Assembly (NCBI GenBank): GCA_964634325.1
Contig: CAZWJF010000007.1
Span: forward strand, 1 to 64,000
Length of the DNA stretch: 64,000 nt
From: JAJXWB01 sp964634325
GTDB lineage: Bacteria > Pseudomonadota > Alphaproteobacteria > Rhizobiales > Beijerinckiaceae
Reading direction: 5' to 3'
Shown: positions 1 through 9,153 of the stretch, piece by piece
How the letters are laid out: the number at the start of each line of letters is the position of its first letter
Position numbering within the stretch: position 1 is the stretch's first letter
Notes under the pieces: generated by a model
Database searches by the model: none
What the model was told of the DNA's origin: nothing
The model's input: only the letters and a program-made list of their open reading frames with translations
Made by a program: the position numbers and the translations under genes

Positions 1-81
1 TCCGGAGAAATGCTCGACCGCGGCCTGACCGACAACGCCGGACGCGCCGGCGACCAGAGCGATGCGTTGCGTCTCGCCCAT
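1..81 (-). CDS. NAD(P)-binding Rossmann protein, SDR/epimerase type (partial, N-terminus only)
   Basis: Only the first 27 codons lie in the window; the gene runs off the left edge. The peptide begins MGETQRIALVAGASGVVGQ, a beta strand followed by the glycine-rich GASGxxG dinucleotide-binding motif of extended or atypical short-chain dehydrogenases and NAD-dependent epimerases. The ATG is 5 bases after the stop of the cyclase-family gene on the same strand, so it is probably the last visible member of that operon. Substrate cannot be inferred from so short a piece. Confidence 0.7.
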   Translation of the reverse strand, partial: MGETQRIALVAGASGVVGQAAVEHFSG

Positions 82-86
82 CGCGC

Positions 87-1112
87 TCAGACGACCGCGA
101 CCGGGGTCGCCGGCGACCCGACGGCGCCGGGCAAACGCAGCGGCGGCGCGGTCAACTGAAAACGCCAGCGATCATGCGCGCCGAGCCACTGCGCGAGGTC
201 CGTGAAATACCAGAGCTCTCCGAGATGCACCCCCTGCTTGAACAGGCAATGATTGTGCAGCGGCAGTGCGGAATAGACGTCGCCTTCCATCGGCCGCGCC
301 GGATAGACTTCCACGGCGAGACTGTCGGAACAGATCGCAACGAGATCCGTATCTGTGATCCACTGTAGCAGGCGGTTGTCGCGACCATCCAGCGCCGCAC
401 AGGAATTGTGCAGCACCTCGACGTTCGGCTGCTTGTTCATCTCGAGAATGAGATCGCCAAAGCCCGTGTACAGGCAGAGGAAATCGCCGGCCTCGACGCC
501 GACCTTTTGTCCTTCCAGCGCGCGCATGAGATCGTCATAGCCGACGAAGGATTTCTTTCGTCCGTAGATACGATGCAAGTCGACCAGTACGCCGCGTCCC
601 TGCACGCCTGCCGTCGCAAAATTTTCGATTCCCAGCGCCTTCGCGCCAAATCCGTCCTGGACGTCGGCCGGTCCGACGATTTCGACCCCTCCGCGATAGC
701 CGTTGTAATAGACTTTCTCGGGCGCGCCGTCGCCGTCTGCGTCGAACATCTGTCCGACATGGCAGAGTCCGTCCCATTGGGTCGAATATTGCAGATAGAG
801 CATGACGGCGTCGTCGCACACGACGTCGCAGTACTCGTTGCAGATGTGCGACATGCGGAAGTTGAAATTGTAGGCGACGCCGGCGCGCTGTTCGTAGTGC
901 AGCTTCGGCGGCCTGCGATGCTGGAAAATCGCATTGCCGCCTGGATAATCAAGCGGCAGGCTGAGCGTGAAAGCGACGCCCTCTTTGACCTCGCGCGCGG
1001 CCGCGACTCGGCGCTCCGGCGTCAGGAGATTCATCTTGCCACGCTGGTCGTCGTCGCCGAACCGGCCCCAGTTCGAGCCCTCCGGACGGTTGACCCATCG
1101 CTTCTGCGCCAT
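87..1112 (-). CDS. Cyclase-family protein (kynurenine-formamidase-like hydrolase)
   Basis: A 341-residue protein that resembles the putative cyclase family (PF04199), metal-dependent hydrolases related to kynurenine formamidase. The long form of this family has the segment seen here at residues 110-123, with QWDGLCHVG in place of the HxGTHxD metal motif of short members; Asp114 and His118 would be metal ligands. It follows the crotonase gene after 3 bases and precedes the truncated Rossmann protein by 5, so the genes are cotranscribed. The setting suggests hydrolysis of a cyclic or amide intermediate in an organic-acid catabolic route; the actual substrate is unknown. Confidence 0.8.
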   Translation of the reverse strand: MAQKRWVNRPEGSNWGRFGDDDQRGKMNLLTPERRVAAAREVKEGVAFTLSLPLDYPGGNAIFQHRRPPKLHYEQRAGVAYNFNFRMSHICNEYCDVVCDDAVMLYLQYSTQWDGLCHVGQMFDADGDGAPEKVYYNGYRGGVEIVGPADVQDGFGAKALGIENFATAGVQGRGVLVDLHRIYGRKKSFVGYDDLMRALEGQKVGVEAGDFLCLYTGFGDLILEMNKQPNVEVLHNSCAALDGRDNRLLQWITDTDLVAICSDSLAVEVYPARPMEGDVYSALPLHNHCLFKQGVHLGELWYFTDLAQWLGAHDRWRFQLTAPPLRLPGAVGSPATPVAVV

Positions 1113-1115
1113 CGC

Positions 1116-1865
1116 CTATCCCTTGCTCTTGTTCATGAACGCCGCGATCCGTTCCGGGGCGTCCGGGCCGCGCCCTTCGCCCTTGTAGATTTCATGTGCG
1201 AGGCCAGCCGCCAGCGGCAGGCTCTCGGTGTCGACGATCAGTTTCTTGTTGGCGCGGTGGCTGAACCAGGAATTCGCCAGGATTTCCGCCGTCAGCTTTT
1301 CCAGTTCGGCTTCGAACGACTCATCGGGGAAGCAGAAATTGGCGAGCCCCATGTCGAGCGCCTGCGCGCCCGAATAAGTGCGGCAGGTCAGCATCATTTC
1401 CTTCGCTTTCGCGGCGCCGACACGGCGCGGCAGCCGCTGGCTCATGCCCCACACCGGGGTCAGAGACCAGCGCGCGTGCGTGTCTCCGAACCGAGCGTTG
1501 GCCGAGGCGACGATCAGGTCGCCGGCGAGCGCCAGCTCCAGCGCGCCGGTATAGCAATGACCGTGCACGGCGGCGATCACGGGTTGCGGCAGGTTGGCGA
1601 GCATTTCTATCGTCTCGCCCTGATACCAGGGTTTCGGCGGCTTCTGCCCGCTCGCGATATCGTTCAGATCGTTGCCCGCCGAAAAGCACTTGCCGGCGCC
1701 GCGTAAGACGACGACGCCAATGGTTTGGGTCTGACGGCCGATCGCTTCCACATGCGCGCGCAATTCGCCGAACATGGCGACGGTCAGGGCGTTGAGTTTG
1801 TCTGGCCGGTTCAGCGTCAGGATCGCCGCGCCGTTTCTGTCCTCGCGTTTGACGCTCGGCTCCAT
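1116..1865 (-). CDS. Enoyl-CoA hydratase/isomerase (crotonase) family protein
   Basis: A 249-residue crotonase-fold protein. The CoA-binding and oxyanion-hole segments are visible as FSAGNDL (residues 61-67) and GHCYTGALELA (102-112). Glu110 fits the first catalytic glutamate of true hydratases, but the second position, normally within FGxPE, reads RFGDTH, so His130 replaces it. It may therefore catalyse a different crotonase reaction such as isomerisation, hydrolysis or C-C cleavage. The start is chosen at the ATG behind an AGGAGG ribosome site; the open frame continues further upstream but without a better start. It lies 16 bases downstream of the SDR gene and 3 upstream of the cyclase-family gene. 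Confidence 0.85.
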   Translation of the reverse strand: MEPSVKREDRNGAAILTLNRPDKLNALTVAMFGELRAHVEAIGRQTQTIGVVVLRGAGKCFSAGNDLNDIASGQKPPKPWYQGETIEMLANLPQPVIAAVHGHCYTGALELALAGDLIVASANARFGDTHARWSLTPVWGMSQRLPRRVGAAKAKEMMLTCRTYSGAQALDMGLANFCFPDESFEAELEKLTAEILANSWFSHRANKKLIVDTESLPLAAGLAHEIYKGEGRGPDAPERIAAFMNKSKG

Positions 1866-1881
1866 CGCAACCTCCTGTTCG

Positions 1882-2673
1882 TCAAAGGCCCGGAATGCGC
1901 TGGCCGCCGCCATGCACGTTGATCTTCTCGCCGGTGACGTAGCTGGCGTAGGGCGACACGAGAAAGCGCACAGCGTTGGCGATATCCTGCGGCTGGCAGA
2001 CCCGCCCGAACGGCATGTGCTTGTCGAGCGCGTGGATGTCGTCGATCCCGGCCGCGCCCTTGACGAGGCGCGTTCCCATGTCGGTTTCGACAAGGCCCGG
2101 CGCGACGATGTTGACGTGCACGCCGTGCGCGCGTTCCTCGTTCGACAGCGTCAGCGCCAGCGCCTCCATCGCGGCCTTGGCCATATTGTAGGGCGCGCCG
2201 TTCGCCGCCATCTTCAGCGTCGCCACGCTCGAGATCATGACGATGTCGCCGCGCGGCCGGGTGCGCATGGACGGAATGATGCGGCGCGACAGCCAGTGCG
2301 GCGCCTGCGCATGGACAGTCAGCAAGCGTGCGACTTCTTCCGGCTCCGTGTCGATCACCGGGCGCCCGCGCGACGCGACGCCGGCGTTGTTGACCAGAAT
2401 ATCGACGAAGCCGAAATCAGCGATGGCGCTGTCCGCCATGGCGATCACTTCGTCGCGCCGCTCCATCGAGGCGGCGTAGGCGCGAGCGCGGACGCCCAGC
2501 GCCTGCAACGCCTTGACGGAGTCTTGCGCCGCATTCTCGTCGCGCCGATAACCGATCGCGACATCCGCGCCGTCCTCAGCCAGCGCCAGAGCGATGGCCC
2601 GGCCGATGCCGCGCCCGCCGCCCGTCACCAGCGCGATCCTTCCCGCCAACGGCTTTCCCGACAGCGCGCCCAT
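1882..2673 (-). CDS. Short-chain dehydrogenase/reductase
   Basis: A 263-residue classical SDR. The cofactor motif TGGGRGIG is at residues 17-24, NNAG at 95-98, the catalytic Ser near 149 and the YxxxK pair at Tyr162/Lys166. The C-terminus ends in the usual VTGEKINVHGG segment. It would oxidise a hydroxyl or reduce a carbonyl group with NAD(P)(H); 3-hydroxyacyl or hydroxy-acid substrates fit the neighbouring crotonase. The ATG has an AGGAGG site eight bases ahead, which fixes the start although the frame is open upstream. It is the first gene of the leftward operon and diverges from the fds operon. Confidence 0.85.
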   Translation of the reverse strand: MGALSGKPLAGRIALVTGGGRGIGRAIALALAEDGADVAIGYRRDENAAQDSVKALQALGVRARAYAASMERRDEVIAMADSAIADFGFVDILVNNAGVASRGRPVIDTEPEEVARLLTVHAQAPHWLSRRIIPSMRTRPRGDIVMISSVATLKMAANGAPYNMAKAAMEALALTLSNEERAHGVHVNIVAPGLVETDMGTRLVKGAAGIDDIHALDKHMPFGRVCQPQDIANAVRFLVSPYASYVTGEKINVHGGGQRIPGL

Positions 2674-2995
2674 GCTCTGCGCCTCCTGCTTCCATCCGCA
2701 TCGCCCGACTTGTGCGAGCTTTTCGGCCAATGATACGCAACCGGCCGATTTACGAAACTGCGACGCCGCGCATGGCTGGCGCGCGAAGTCGGATTGCCGC
2801 GGCGCCTTGCGTCCCTTGGAGCGCTTTATGCAGCGCGGCCCCGCCTTCGGCGTTTCAGGACGAAATCTTTCCGCTCGCATTTCATGTGGTACAGTGCTCT
2901 GGTCGAATGTTCAGGCCAATACGATTGAATCCGTTCTGATTTTGGCGCTGTCGCTCAACTCGGAGCGGCGGCGCATAAGGTTGCGGGGAGAGAAA
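2674..2995. promoter_or_regulatory. Divergent intergenic region, SDR operon / fds operon
   Basis: This 322-base spacer separates the leftward SDR operon from the rightward formate dehydrogenase operon and must hold both promoters. The part nearest fdsG (about 2870-2945) is less GC-rich than its surroundings. I see no convincing operator palindrome or -24/-12 promoter, and no gene for an FdsR-type regulator is adjacent. Confidence 0.45.
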
Positions 2996-3490
2996 ATGAC
3001 AGCGTGGAGCGAGGAGGCCGCGCGCGCGATCATAAGGCGGCTCGAGAGATTGGACGGCGCGTTGCTGCCGATCCTGCACGCGCTTCAGGACGAGTTCGGC
3101 TATGTCGACGCGGATGCCGTTGCGATGATCGCCGAAGCGCTCAATCTTTCGCGCGCGGAAGTGTATGGCGCGATCAGTTTCTACCACGATTTTCGTCAAT
3201 CCCCGGCTGGCGGGCGGGTGATCAAGATTTGCCGCGCCGAAGCCTGTCAGGCGAATGGCTGCGAGGATTTGCTCGCCGAATTGCACGCGCGGCGAGGCCT
3301 CGTTGTGGATGGGCCGCCGGACGAGAAACTCGCCATCGAGACCGTTTATTGTCTCGGCAATTGCGCTCTCGGGCCGAATGCGCTGGTCGACGGTCGTCTC
3401 GTCGCGCGGCTCGACTCGGATCAACTGGCGGCGCTCTGCGACGGCGGCGCGGTGGAGGACGCTCAAGCGATGGCCGGAACGAGACCATGA
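2996..3490 (+). CDS. fdsG: NAD-dependent formate dehydrogenase gamma subunit
   Basis: A 164-residue NuoE/HoxE-like protein that carries a single [2Fe-2S] cluster in the cytoplasmic NAD-dependent formate dehydrogenase and relays electrons between the FdsA and FdsB modules. The four-cysteine thioredoxin-fold signature is visible as CRAEACQ near residue 80 and CLGNC near 120. The ATG at 2996 follows a GGGGAGAG ribosome site; an in-frame upstream extension is rejected because it matches nothing in the family. Its TGA overlaps the fdsB ATG, showing translational coupling. It heads the operon fdsG-fdsB-fdsA-fdsD. Confidence 0.93.
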   Translation: MTAWSEEAARAIIRRLERLDGALLPILHALQDEFGYVDADAVAMIAEALNLSRAEVYGAISFYHDFRQSPAGGRVIKICRAEACQANGCEDLLAELHARRGLVVDGPPDEKLAIETVYCLGNCALGPNALVDGRLVARLDSDQLAALCDGGAVEDAQAMAGTRP

Positions 3491-5046
3491 CGGCGACGCG
3501 CGTCTTCGTTCCGCGCGACGCGGCGGCCCTGTCGGTCGGCGCCGATTCGGTCGCTCGCCGTATCGCAGAAGAAGCCGCATTGCGCGGCGCGGCCGTCGAA
3601 ATCGTTCGCACCGGCTCGCGCGGCATGCTCTGGCTCGAGCCGCTGGTCGAGGTCGAGACGCCAGCCGGGCGTATGGCTTATGGACCTGTCGGCGCGCGAG
3701 ACGTCGCAGGCCTGTTCGACGCCGGCTTTCTGTCCGGCGACCCGCATGAACTGGCGCATGGCCTGACCGACGCGATGGACTGGATGGCCCGCCAGACCCG
3801 CGTGACCTTTCGGCGCGTCGGCGTGATCGATCCACTGTCCTTGGCGGAATACGAAGCGCATGGCGGGATCGCGGGTCTCCGCCAGGCGATCGCGAAATCC
3901 GGCGCCGAGATTGTCGCGGACGTGGCGGCCTCGGGGCTACGCGGCCGCGGCGGCGCGGGCTTTCCGACTGGCGTGAAATGGAAGACGGTCGCCGAAGCGA
4001 GCGCCGACCGGAAATACGTCGTCTGCAACGCAGACGAAGGCGACAGCGGAACTTTTGCGGATCGCATGTTGATGGAAGGCGATCCGTTCCTGCTGATCGA
4101 GGGCATGGTCATCGCCGGCCTCGCCGTCGGCGCGACCAGGGGGTTCGTGTACATCCGCTCCGAATATCCGCACGCCTGTCGCACGATGAGCGAAGCGATC
4201 GTTCGCGCCGAGAAGGCCGGCCTGCTCGGCGCCTCCGTACTCGGCTCTGGCAGGGCGTTCGACATCGAGGTCCGGCTTGGCGCAGGCGCCTATATCTGCG
4301 GCGAGGAGACGTCGCTGCTCGAAAGCCTCGAGGGCAAGCGCGGCGTGGTGCGCGCCAAGCCGCCCCTGCCGGCGATCGCGGGCCTCTTCGGCAAGCCGAC
4401 GGCGGTCAACAATGTCCTCACGCTCGCCGCCGTTCCATCGATCCTGGCGGACGGCCCGCGCGCCTACGCAGAATACGGCGTCGGCCGCTCGCGCGGCAGT
4501 CTGCCGTTCCAGCTCGGCGGCAACGTGAAATGCGGCGGCCTCGTGGAACTCGCTTTTGGCGCCACCTTGCGCTCCTTGATCGAAGACTTCGGCGGCGGAA
4601 CGCGGTCCGGCAGACCAGTCCGCGCGGTGCAGGTCGGCGGTCCGCTCGGCGCCTATCTGCCTGACAGGCAACTCGATACACCGCTGGACTACGAAGCCTT
4701 CGCCGCCATATCCGCCATGCTCGGCCATGGCGGCGTGGTCGTCTTCGACGATACGGTCGACATGGCGAAGCTGGCGCGCTTCGCTTTCGAATTTTGCGCG
4801 AAGGAAAGCTGCGGCAAGTGCACGCCCTGCCGGATCGGCGCCGTGCGCGGCGTCGAAACGATCGACCGTATTGTCGCAGGCGTCGAACGGGAGAAGAATC
4901 TGGCTATTCTCGACGACCTCAATCAACTCATGACCGAAGCCTCGCTCTGCGCCATGGGCGGTCTTACGCCCATGCCGGTCGCAAGCGCGCTGCGTCACTT
5001 TCCAGAAGATTTCCGTCGCGCTCCGGTTCGGCAGGCGGCGGAATAG
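3487..5046 (+). CDS. fdsB: NAD-dependent formate dehydrogenase beta subunit (FMN, NADH site)
   Basis: A 519-residue NuoF/HoxF-type flavoprotein that reduces NAD+ with electrons arriving from formate. The NADH/FMN motif GRGGAGFPTG is near residues 155-164, a second glycine-rich region with GAYICGEET lies near 265-274, and the [4Fe-4S] cluster motif ESCGKCTPCRIG is near 440-451. An N-terminal thioredoxin-like region of about 120 residues precedes the NuoF core, as in FdsB proteins. The ATG overlaps the fdsG stop (ATGA), and fdsA follows after 9 bases, consistent with a stoichiometric complex. Confidence 0.94.
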   Translation: MTATRVFVPRDAAALSVGADSVARRIAEEAALRGAAVEIVRTGSRGMLWLEPLVEVETPAGRMAYGPVGARDVAGLFDAGFLSGDPHELAHGLTDAMDWMARQTRVTFRRVGVIDPLSLAEYEAHGGIAGLRQAIAKSGAEIVADVAASGLRGRGGAGFPTGVKWKTVAEASADRKYVVCNADEGDSGTFADRMLMEGDPFLLIEGMVIAGLAVGATRGFVYIRSEYPHACRTMSEAIVRAEKAGLLGASVLGSGRAFDIEVRLGAGAYICGEETSLLESLEGKRGVVRAKPPLPAIAGLFGKPTAVNNVLTLAAVPSILADGPRAYAEYGVGRSRGSLPFQLGGNVKCGGLVELAFGATLRSLIEDFGGGTRSGRPVRAVQVGGPLGAYLPDRQLDTPLDYEAFAAISAMLGHGGVVVFDDTVDMAKLARFAFEFCAKESCGKCTPCRIGAVRGVETIDRIVAGVEREKNLAILDDLNQLMTEASLCAMGGLTPMPVASALRHFPEDFRRAPVRQAAE

Positions 5047-5055
5047 GAGGCGGGC

Positions 5056-7917
5056 ATGAACGACAAGGCGGCCGGCCTGATCAGGGAAATCGATTACGGA
5101 ACGCCGATCCGCGCGAGCGCTGATCAGGTGCGTCTCACCATCGACGGCGTCGCAGTCAGCGTTCCCGCGGGCGCGTCGGTGATGGCTGCCGCTATGACGC
5201 TTGGCACGAAGATTCCGAAGCTCTGCGCGACGGATTCTCTCGAACCGTTCGGCTCGTGTCGCCTGTGCCTCGTCGAAATCGAGGGGCGCAAGGGAACGCC
5301 CGCCTCGTGTACGACCCCGGCCGAAGAAGGCATGATCGTGCGCACGCAGACCGATCGGCTCGCGCGACTGCGCAAGGGCGTGATGGAGCTCTACATTTCC
5401 GATCATCCGCTGGATTGCCTGACCTGCGCCGCCAACGGCGATTGCGAATTGCAGGACATGGCCGGCGCCGTCGGTCTGCGCGAAGTCCGCTACGGCTATG
5501 ACGGCGCGAACCATCTCGCTGACGCGAAGGACGTATCGAACCCTTATTTTCAGTACGACCCGGCGAAGTGCATCGTCTGCAACCGTTGCGTGCGCGCTTG
5601 CGAGGAAACGCAAGGAACATTTGCGCTCACCATCGCGGGCCGCGGGTTCGGTTCGCGCGTTGCGCCGGGCCCGACAGACTTCCTGAGTTCGGAATGCGTC
5701 TCGTGCGGCGCCTGCGTGCAGGCGTGTCCGACCGCGACCTTGATCGAAAAGAACGTGATCGATCGTGGCCAACCCGAGCATTCCAAGATCACGACTTGCG
5801 CCTATTGCGGCGTCGGCTGCTCCTTCAAGGCGGAAATGCAGGGCGACCGAATCGTACGCATGGTTCCCTACAGGCAGGGAGCCGCCAACGAAGGGCATTC
5901 CTGCGTCAAGGGCCGGTTCGCCTGGGGATACGCGACGCACAAGGATCGCATTACGAAACCGATGATCCGCGCGAAGATCACAGACCCGTGGCGCGAGGTC
6001 GCCTGGGACGAGGCGATCGGCTACGCCGCCGCCGAATTCAAACGTATTCAAGCCAAGTACGGTCGTGAATCCATTGGCGCGATCACCTCGTCGCGGTGCA
6101 CGAACGAGGAGGTTTTCCTCGTCCAGAAGCTGGTGCGCGCGGCGTTCGGCAACAACAATGTCGACACCTGCGCCCGCGTGTGCCATTCGCCGACCGGCTA
6201 CGGCCTGTCGAAGACATTCGGCGCCTCGGCGGGCACGCAGGATTTCAGATCGGTCGACAAGGCCGATGTCGTGTTCGTCATCGGCGCCAATCCGACGGAC
6301 GGCCATCCCGTCTTCGCCTCGCGCATGAAGAAGAGATTACGCCAGGGCGCGAAACTGATCGTCGCCGACCCGCGCCGCATCGATCTCGTAAAATCCCCCC
6401 ACGTTCGCGCAGCACATCATCTGCAATTGCGGCCGGGAACGAACGTCGCGCTGCTCGACGGGATGGCTCATGTGATCGTGACGGAAGGTCTGGTCGACGA
6501 AGCCTTTGTGCGGGGACGCTGCGATGCTGCAGCCTTCGAGGCCTGGGCTCGATTCGTGGCGGATGAGAGGAATTCGCCAGAGGCGATGGAGGCGCACACC
6601 GGCGTTCCGGCCGCCGAAACGCGCGCGGCCGCGCGGCTCTACGCGACCGGCGGAAACGCCGCGATTTATTATGGCCTCGGCGTGACCGAACATTCGCAGG
6701 GTTCGACGACGGTCATGGCCATCGCCAATCTCGCCATGGCGACGGGAAACGTCGGGCGCGAAGGCGTGGGGGTCAATCCGCTGCGCGGACAGAACAATGT
6801 GCAGGGCTCGTGCGACATGGGCTCTTTTCCCCACGAATTGTCGGGCTATCGCCACGTGTCCGACGACGCGACGCGCGACGTCTTCGAGAAATTGTGGGGA
6901 GCGAAGCTGGATGACGAACCTGGCCTGCGCATCCCCAACATGCTCGACGAGGCGGTCGATGGATATTTCAAAGGACTCTATGTGCAGGGCGAGGACATCG
7001 CGCAGTCCGATCCCAACACGCAACATGTGACGGCAGGCCTCGCGGCCATGGAATGCGTCGTCGTGCAGGACCTGTTCCTCAATGAAACGGCGAAATACGC
7101 ACATGTCTTCCTTCCTGGCGCTTCCTTCCTCGAGAAAGACGGCACCTTCACCAACGCCGAGCGGCGCATCAATCGCGTGCGGCAGGTCATGCAGCCGCTT
7201 GGCGGCAAGGCCGAGTGGCGGACGACCGTGGATCTCGCCCGCGCGCTCGGCTACGAAATGAATTATGCGCATCCGGGCGAGATCATGGACGAGATCGCGC
7301 GCCTGACGCCGACCTTCGCCGGGGTGAGTTACGACAGGATCGACGAACTCGGATCGGTGCAATGGCCGTGCAACGCGACGGCCGTCGACGGCACCCCGCT
7401 CATGCACGTCGAGCGCTTCGTGCGCGGCGCAGGCCAGTTCATGATCACCGAATACGTGCCGACCGACGAGCGGACCGGACAGCGCTTTCCGTTGCTGCTC
7501 ACGACGGGGCGAATTCTGTCGCAATACAACGTCGGCGCGCAGACGCGCCGCACAGCCAATGTCGCCTGGCATGACGAAGACGTTCTGGAGATTCATCCCT
7601 TCGACGCGGAATATCGAGGCGTCCGCACCGGCGATCTCGTTTCGCTCGCAAGCCGCGCCGGCGATACGACCTTGCGCGCGGAAGTCACGGAGCGCGTGCA
7701 GCCGGGCGTGGTGTATACGACCTTCCACCATCCTGGCAGCGGCGCCAATGTCGTGACGACCGACAACTCGGACTGGGCGACCAATTGCCCGGAATACAAG
7801 GTGACTGCGGTCGAAGTTCGTCGCACGAACCATCTTTCGAAATGGCAGGAGCGAAATCACGAGGAGGATGTCGCCTTGCGTCGGGTTGCTCACGACGAAT
7901 TGACGGCGGTGAAATGA
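5056..7917 (+). CDS. fdsA: NAD-dependent formate dehydrogenase alpha subunit (bis-MGD molybdoenzyme)
   Basis: A 953-residue catalytic subunit that oxidises formate to CO2. Domains in order: N-terminal [2Fe-2S] ferredoxin domain (about residues 23-100), NuoG-like His/Cys cluster with HPLDCLTC and GDCEL (about 115-137), two [4Fe-4S] motifs CIVCNRCVRAC and CVSCGACVQACP (about 172-227), the MopB cluster motif CAYCGVGC, and the molybdopterin domains. The molybdenum ligand is Cys376 in CHSPTG, so this is the cysteine rather than the selenocysteine form. A molybdopterin-dinucleotide-binding C-terminal domain completes the usual length. The ribosome site AGGAGG precedes the ATG, and the stop overlaps fdsD. 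Confidence 0.96.
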   Translation: MNDKAAGLIREIDYGTPIRASADQVRLTIDGVAVSVPAGASVMAAAMTLGTKIPKLCATDSLEPFGSCRLCLVEIEGRKGTPASCTTPAEEGMIVRTQTDRLARLRKGVMELYISDHPLDCLTCAANGDCELQDMAGAVGLREVRYGYDGANHLADAKDVSNPYFQYDPAKCIVCNRCVRACEETQGTFALTIAGRGFGSRVAPGPTDFLSSECVSCGACVQACPTATLIEKNVIDRGQPEHSKITTCAYCGVGCSFKAEMQGDRIVRMVPYRQGAANEGHSCVKGRFAWGYATHKDRITKPMIRAKITDPWREVAWDEAIGYAAAEFKRIQAKYGRESIGAITSSRCTNEEVFLVQKLVRAAFGNNNVDTCARVCHSPTGYGLSKTFGASAGTQDFRSVDKADVVFVIGANPTDGHPVFASRMKKRLRQGAKLIVADPRRIDLVKSPHVRAAHHLQLRPGTNVALLDGMAHVIVTEGLVDEAFVRGRCDAAAFEAWARFVADERNSPEAMEAHTGVPAAETRAAARLYATGGNAAIYYGLGVTEHSQGSTTVMAIANLAMATGNVGREGVGVNPLRGQNNVQGSCDMGSFPHELSGYRHVSDDATRDVFEKLWGAKLDDEPGLRIPNMLDEAVDGYFKGLYVQGEDIAQSDPNTQHVTAGLAAMECVVVQDLFLNETAKYAHVFLPGASFLEKDGTFTNAERRINRVRQVMQPLGGKAEWRTTVDLARALGYEMNYAHPGEIMDEIARLTPTFAGVSYDRIDELGSVQWPCNATAVDGTPLMHVERFVRGAGQFMITEYVPTDERTGQRFPLLLTTGRILSQYNVGAQTRRTANVAWHDEDVLEIHPFDAEYRGVRTGDLVSLASRAGDTTLRAEVTERVQPGVVYTTFHHPGSGANVVTTDNSDWATNCPEYKVTAVEVRRTNHLSKWQERNHEEDVALRRVAHDELTAVK

Positions 7918-8162
7918 ACGAGATCGTTTATGCCAGTCGCGAAAAGCTCGCGCGCATGGCCGGGCAGATCGCCGACTTCTTTCGCGCCTATCCAGAAGAA
8001 GAGGCGGCGGCTGCGGTAGCCGACCACATCAACAGGTTCTGGACGCGACGCATGCGGGCGGAATTTCTTGCAAGCGCCGCGCCCGCTGATCCTCTGCTGG
8101 CCCGCGCGATCGTTCTGGTCCGCCCTCCGGGGAGCCAGGACATAGAGGCAGCTTCGCGATAG
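7914..8162 (+). CDS. fdsD: Formate dehydrogenase delta subunit
   Basis: An 82-residue protein matching the FdsD family, which in related bacteria is needed for assembly or stability of the Fds complex and has no cofactor. The central segment with IADFFRAYPEEE and VADHINRFWTRRMR is the family's characteristic region. Its ATG overlaps the fdsA TGA. In Cupriavidus and Rhodobacter, fdsC (an FdhD-like sulfurtransferase) stands between fdsA and fdsD; here the overlap leaves no room for it, so the maturation factor must be encoded elsewhere. Confidence 0.88.
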   Translation: MNEIVYASREKLARMAGQIADFFRAYPEEEAAAAVADHINRFWTRRMRAEFLASAAPADPLLARAIVLVRPPGSQDIEAASR

Positions 8163-8254
8163 GCCGTCGAGGTCGTCGACTTCCGGCGGCGAATATCGTT
8201 CTATTCTGCAGTCATACAAACGAAGGCGCGAGCGACGCGCCGACCGGAGGATCA

Positions 8255-9064
8255 ATGTTCGATAATCTGTTTTCGCTCGCAGGCAAGGTGGCCGTGGTCA
8301 CCGGCGGCTCGCGCGGCATCGGCCGTATGATCGCGTCCGGTTTCCTGGCCTATGGCGTCGAGCGCGTCTATATCACCGCGCGCAAGGCGGCGGCTTGCGA
8401 AGCGACGGCGGCCGAGCTTTCCGCCATGGGCAAGGGCGCCTGCATATCGATCCCGTGCGATCTTTCGACGCTCGATGGCGTTCAGGCGTTCGCGGCAGCC
8501 CTCGCGGAACGCGAGACGAAACTCGACATTCTCGTCAACAATGCGGGCGCAGCTTGGGCCGCCGATTTCGACGAGTTTCCGGAAAAGGGTTGGGACAAGG
8601 TCGTCGACCTCAATCTGAAGACGCCGTTCTTCCTCACCAAGGCTCTGGCGCCGCTGTTGCGCGCTGCGGCCGCGCCGGAGCGGCCGGCGAAAGTGATCAA
8701 CATCGCCTCGATCGACGGGATCTTCGTCAATCCGCTCGAAACCTATCCCTATGCGGCGAGCAAGGCCGGCCTCATCCATCTGACGCGCCGCATGGCGGTG
8801 CGGTTGATCAAGGACCATATCGTGACGACCGCCATCGCGCCCGGCCCCTTCCAGTCGGACATGAATATCGACGCTCGCGACAATGCGGAGAACGTCGCCA
8901 AGAGAGTGCCCGCCGGCCGCATCGGCGCGCCGGAGGATATGGCGGGCGCCGCCATTTTTCTCGCGTCGCGCGCGGGGGACTATGTCGTCGGCTCGACGGT
9001 CACGGTTGACGGCGGCGTCGCGTTCGGCCGCGCCGGTTTCGAGGGCGAGGGTTGGCGGGAGTGA
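8255..9064 (+). CDS. Short-chain dehydrogenase/reductase
   Basis: A 269-residue classical SDR with TGGSRGIG at residues 16-23, NNAG at 95-98, Ser152 and Tyr166/Lys170 as the catalytic residues. The ribosome site GGAGG stands upstream of the ATG. It lies 92 bases after fdsD and 89 before hypC, on the same strand, so it may be transcribed separately or by read-through. The substrate is not predictable; nothing ties it mechanistically to formate or hydrogen metabolism. Confidence 0.85.
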   Translation: MFDNLFSLAGKVAVVTGGSRGIGRMIASGFLAYGVERVYITARKAAACEATAAELSAMGKGACISIPCDLSTLDGVQAFAAALAERETKLDILVNNAGAAWAADFDEFPEKGWDKVVDLNLKTPFFLTKALAPLLRAAAAPERPAKVINIASIDGIFVNPLETYPYAASKAGLIHLTRRMAVRLIKDHIVTTAIAPGPFQSDMNIDARDNAENVAKRVPAGRIGAPEDMAGAAIFLASRAGDYVVGSTVTVDGGVAFGRAGFEGEGWRE

Positions 9065-9153
9065 CGCGGAGGCCTTGCGCTGCCTCAAGGCGGCGTCGCC
9101 TGCGATGCTGTTGCATAGCGTCATTCGGATGTTCGGAGCGGGTGTGATCGGCG

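Noticed and set aside
2938..2958. Possible sigma-54 promoter (TTGGC with a downstream GC) ahead of fdsG
   Set aside because: The -12 element and its spacing do not fit the consensus, and no sigma-54 activator gene is adjacent.
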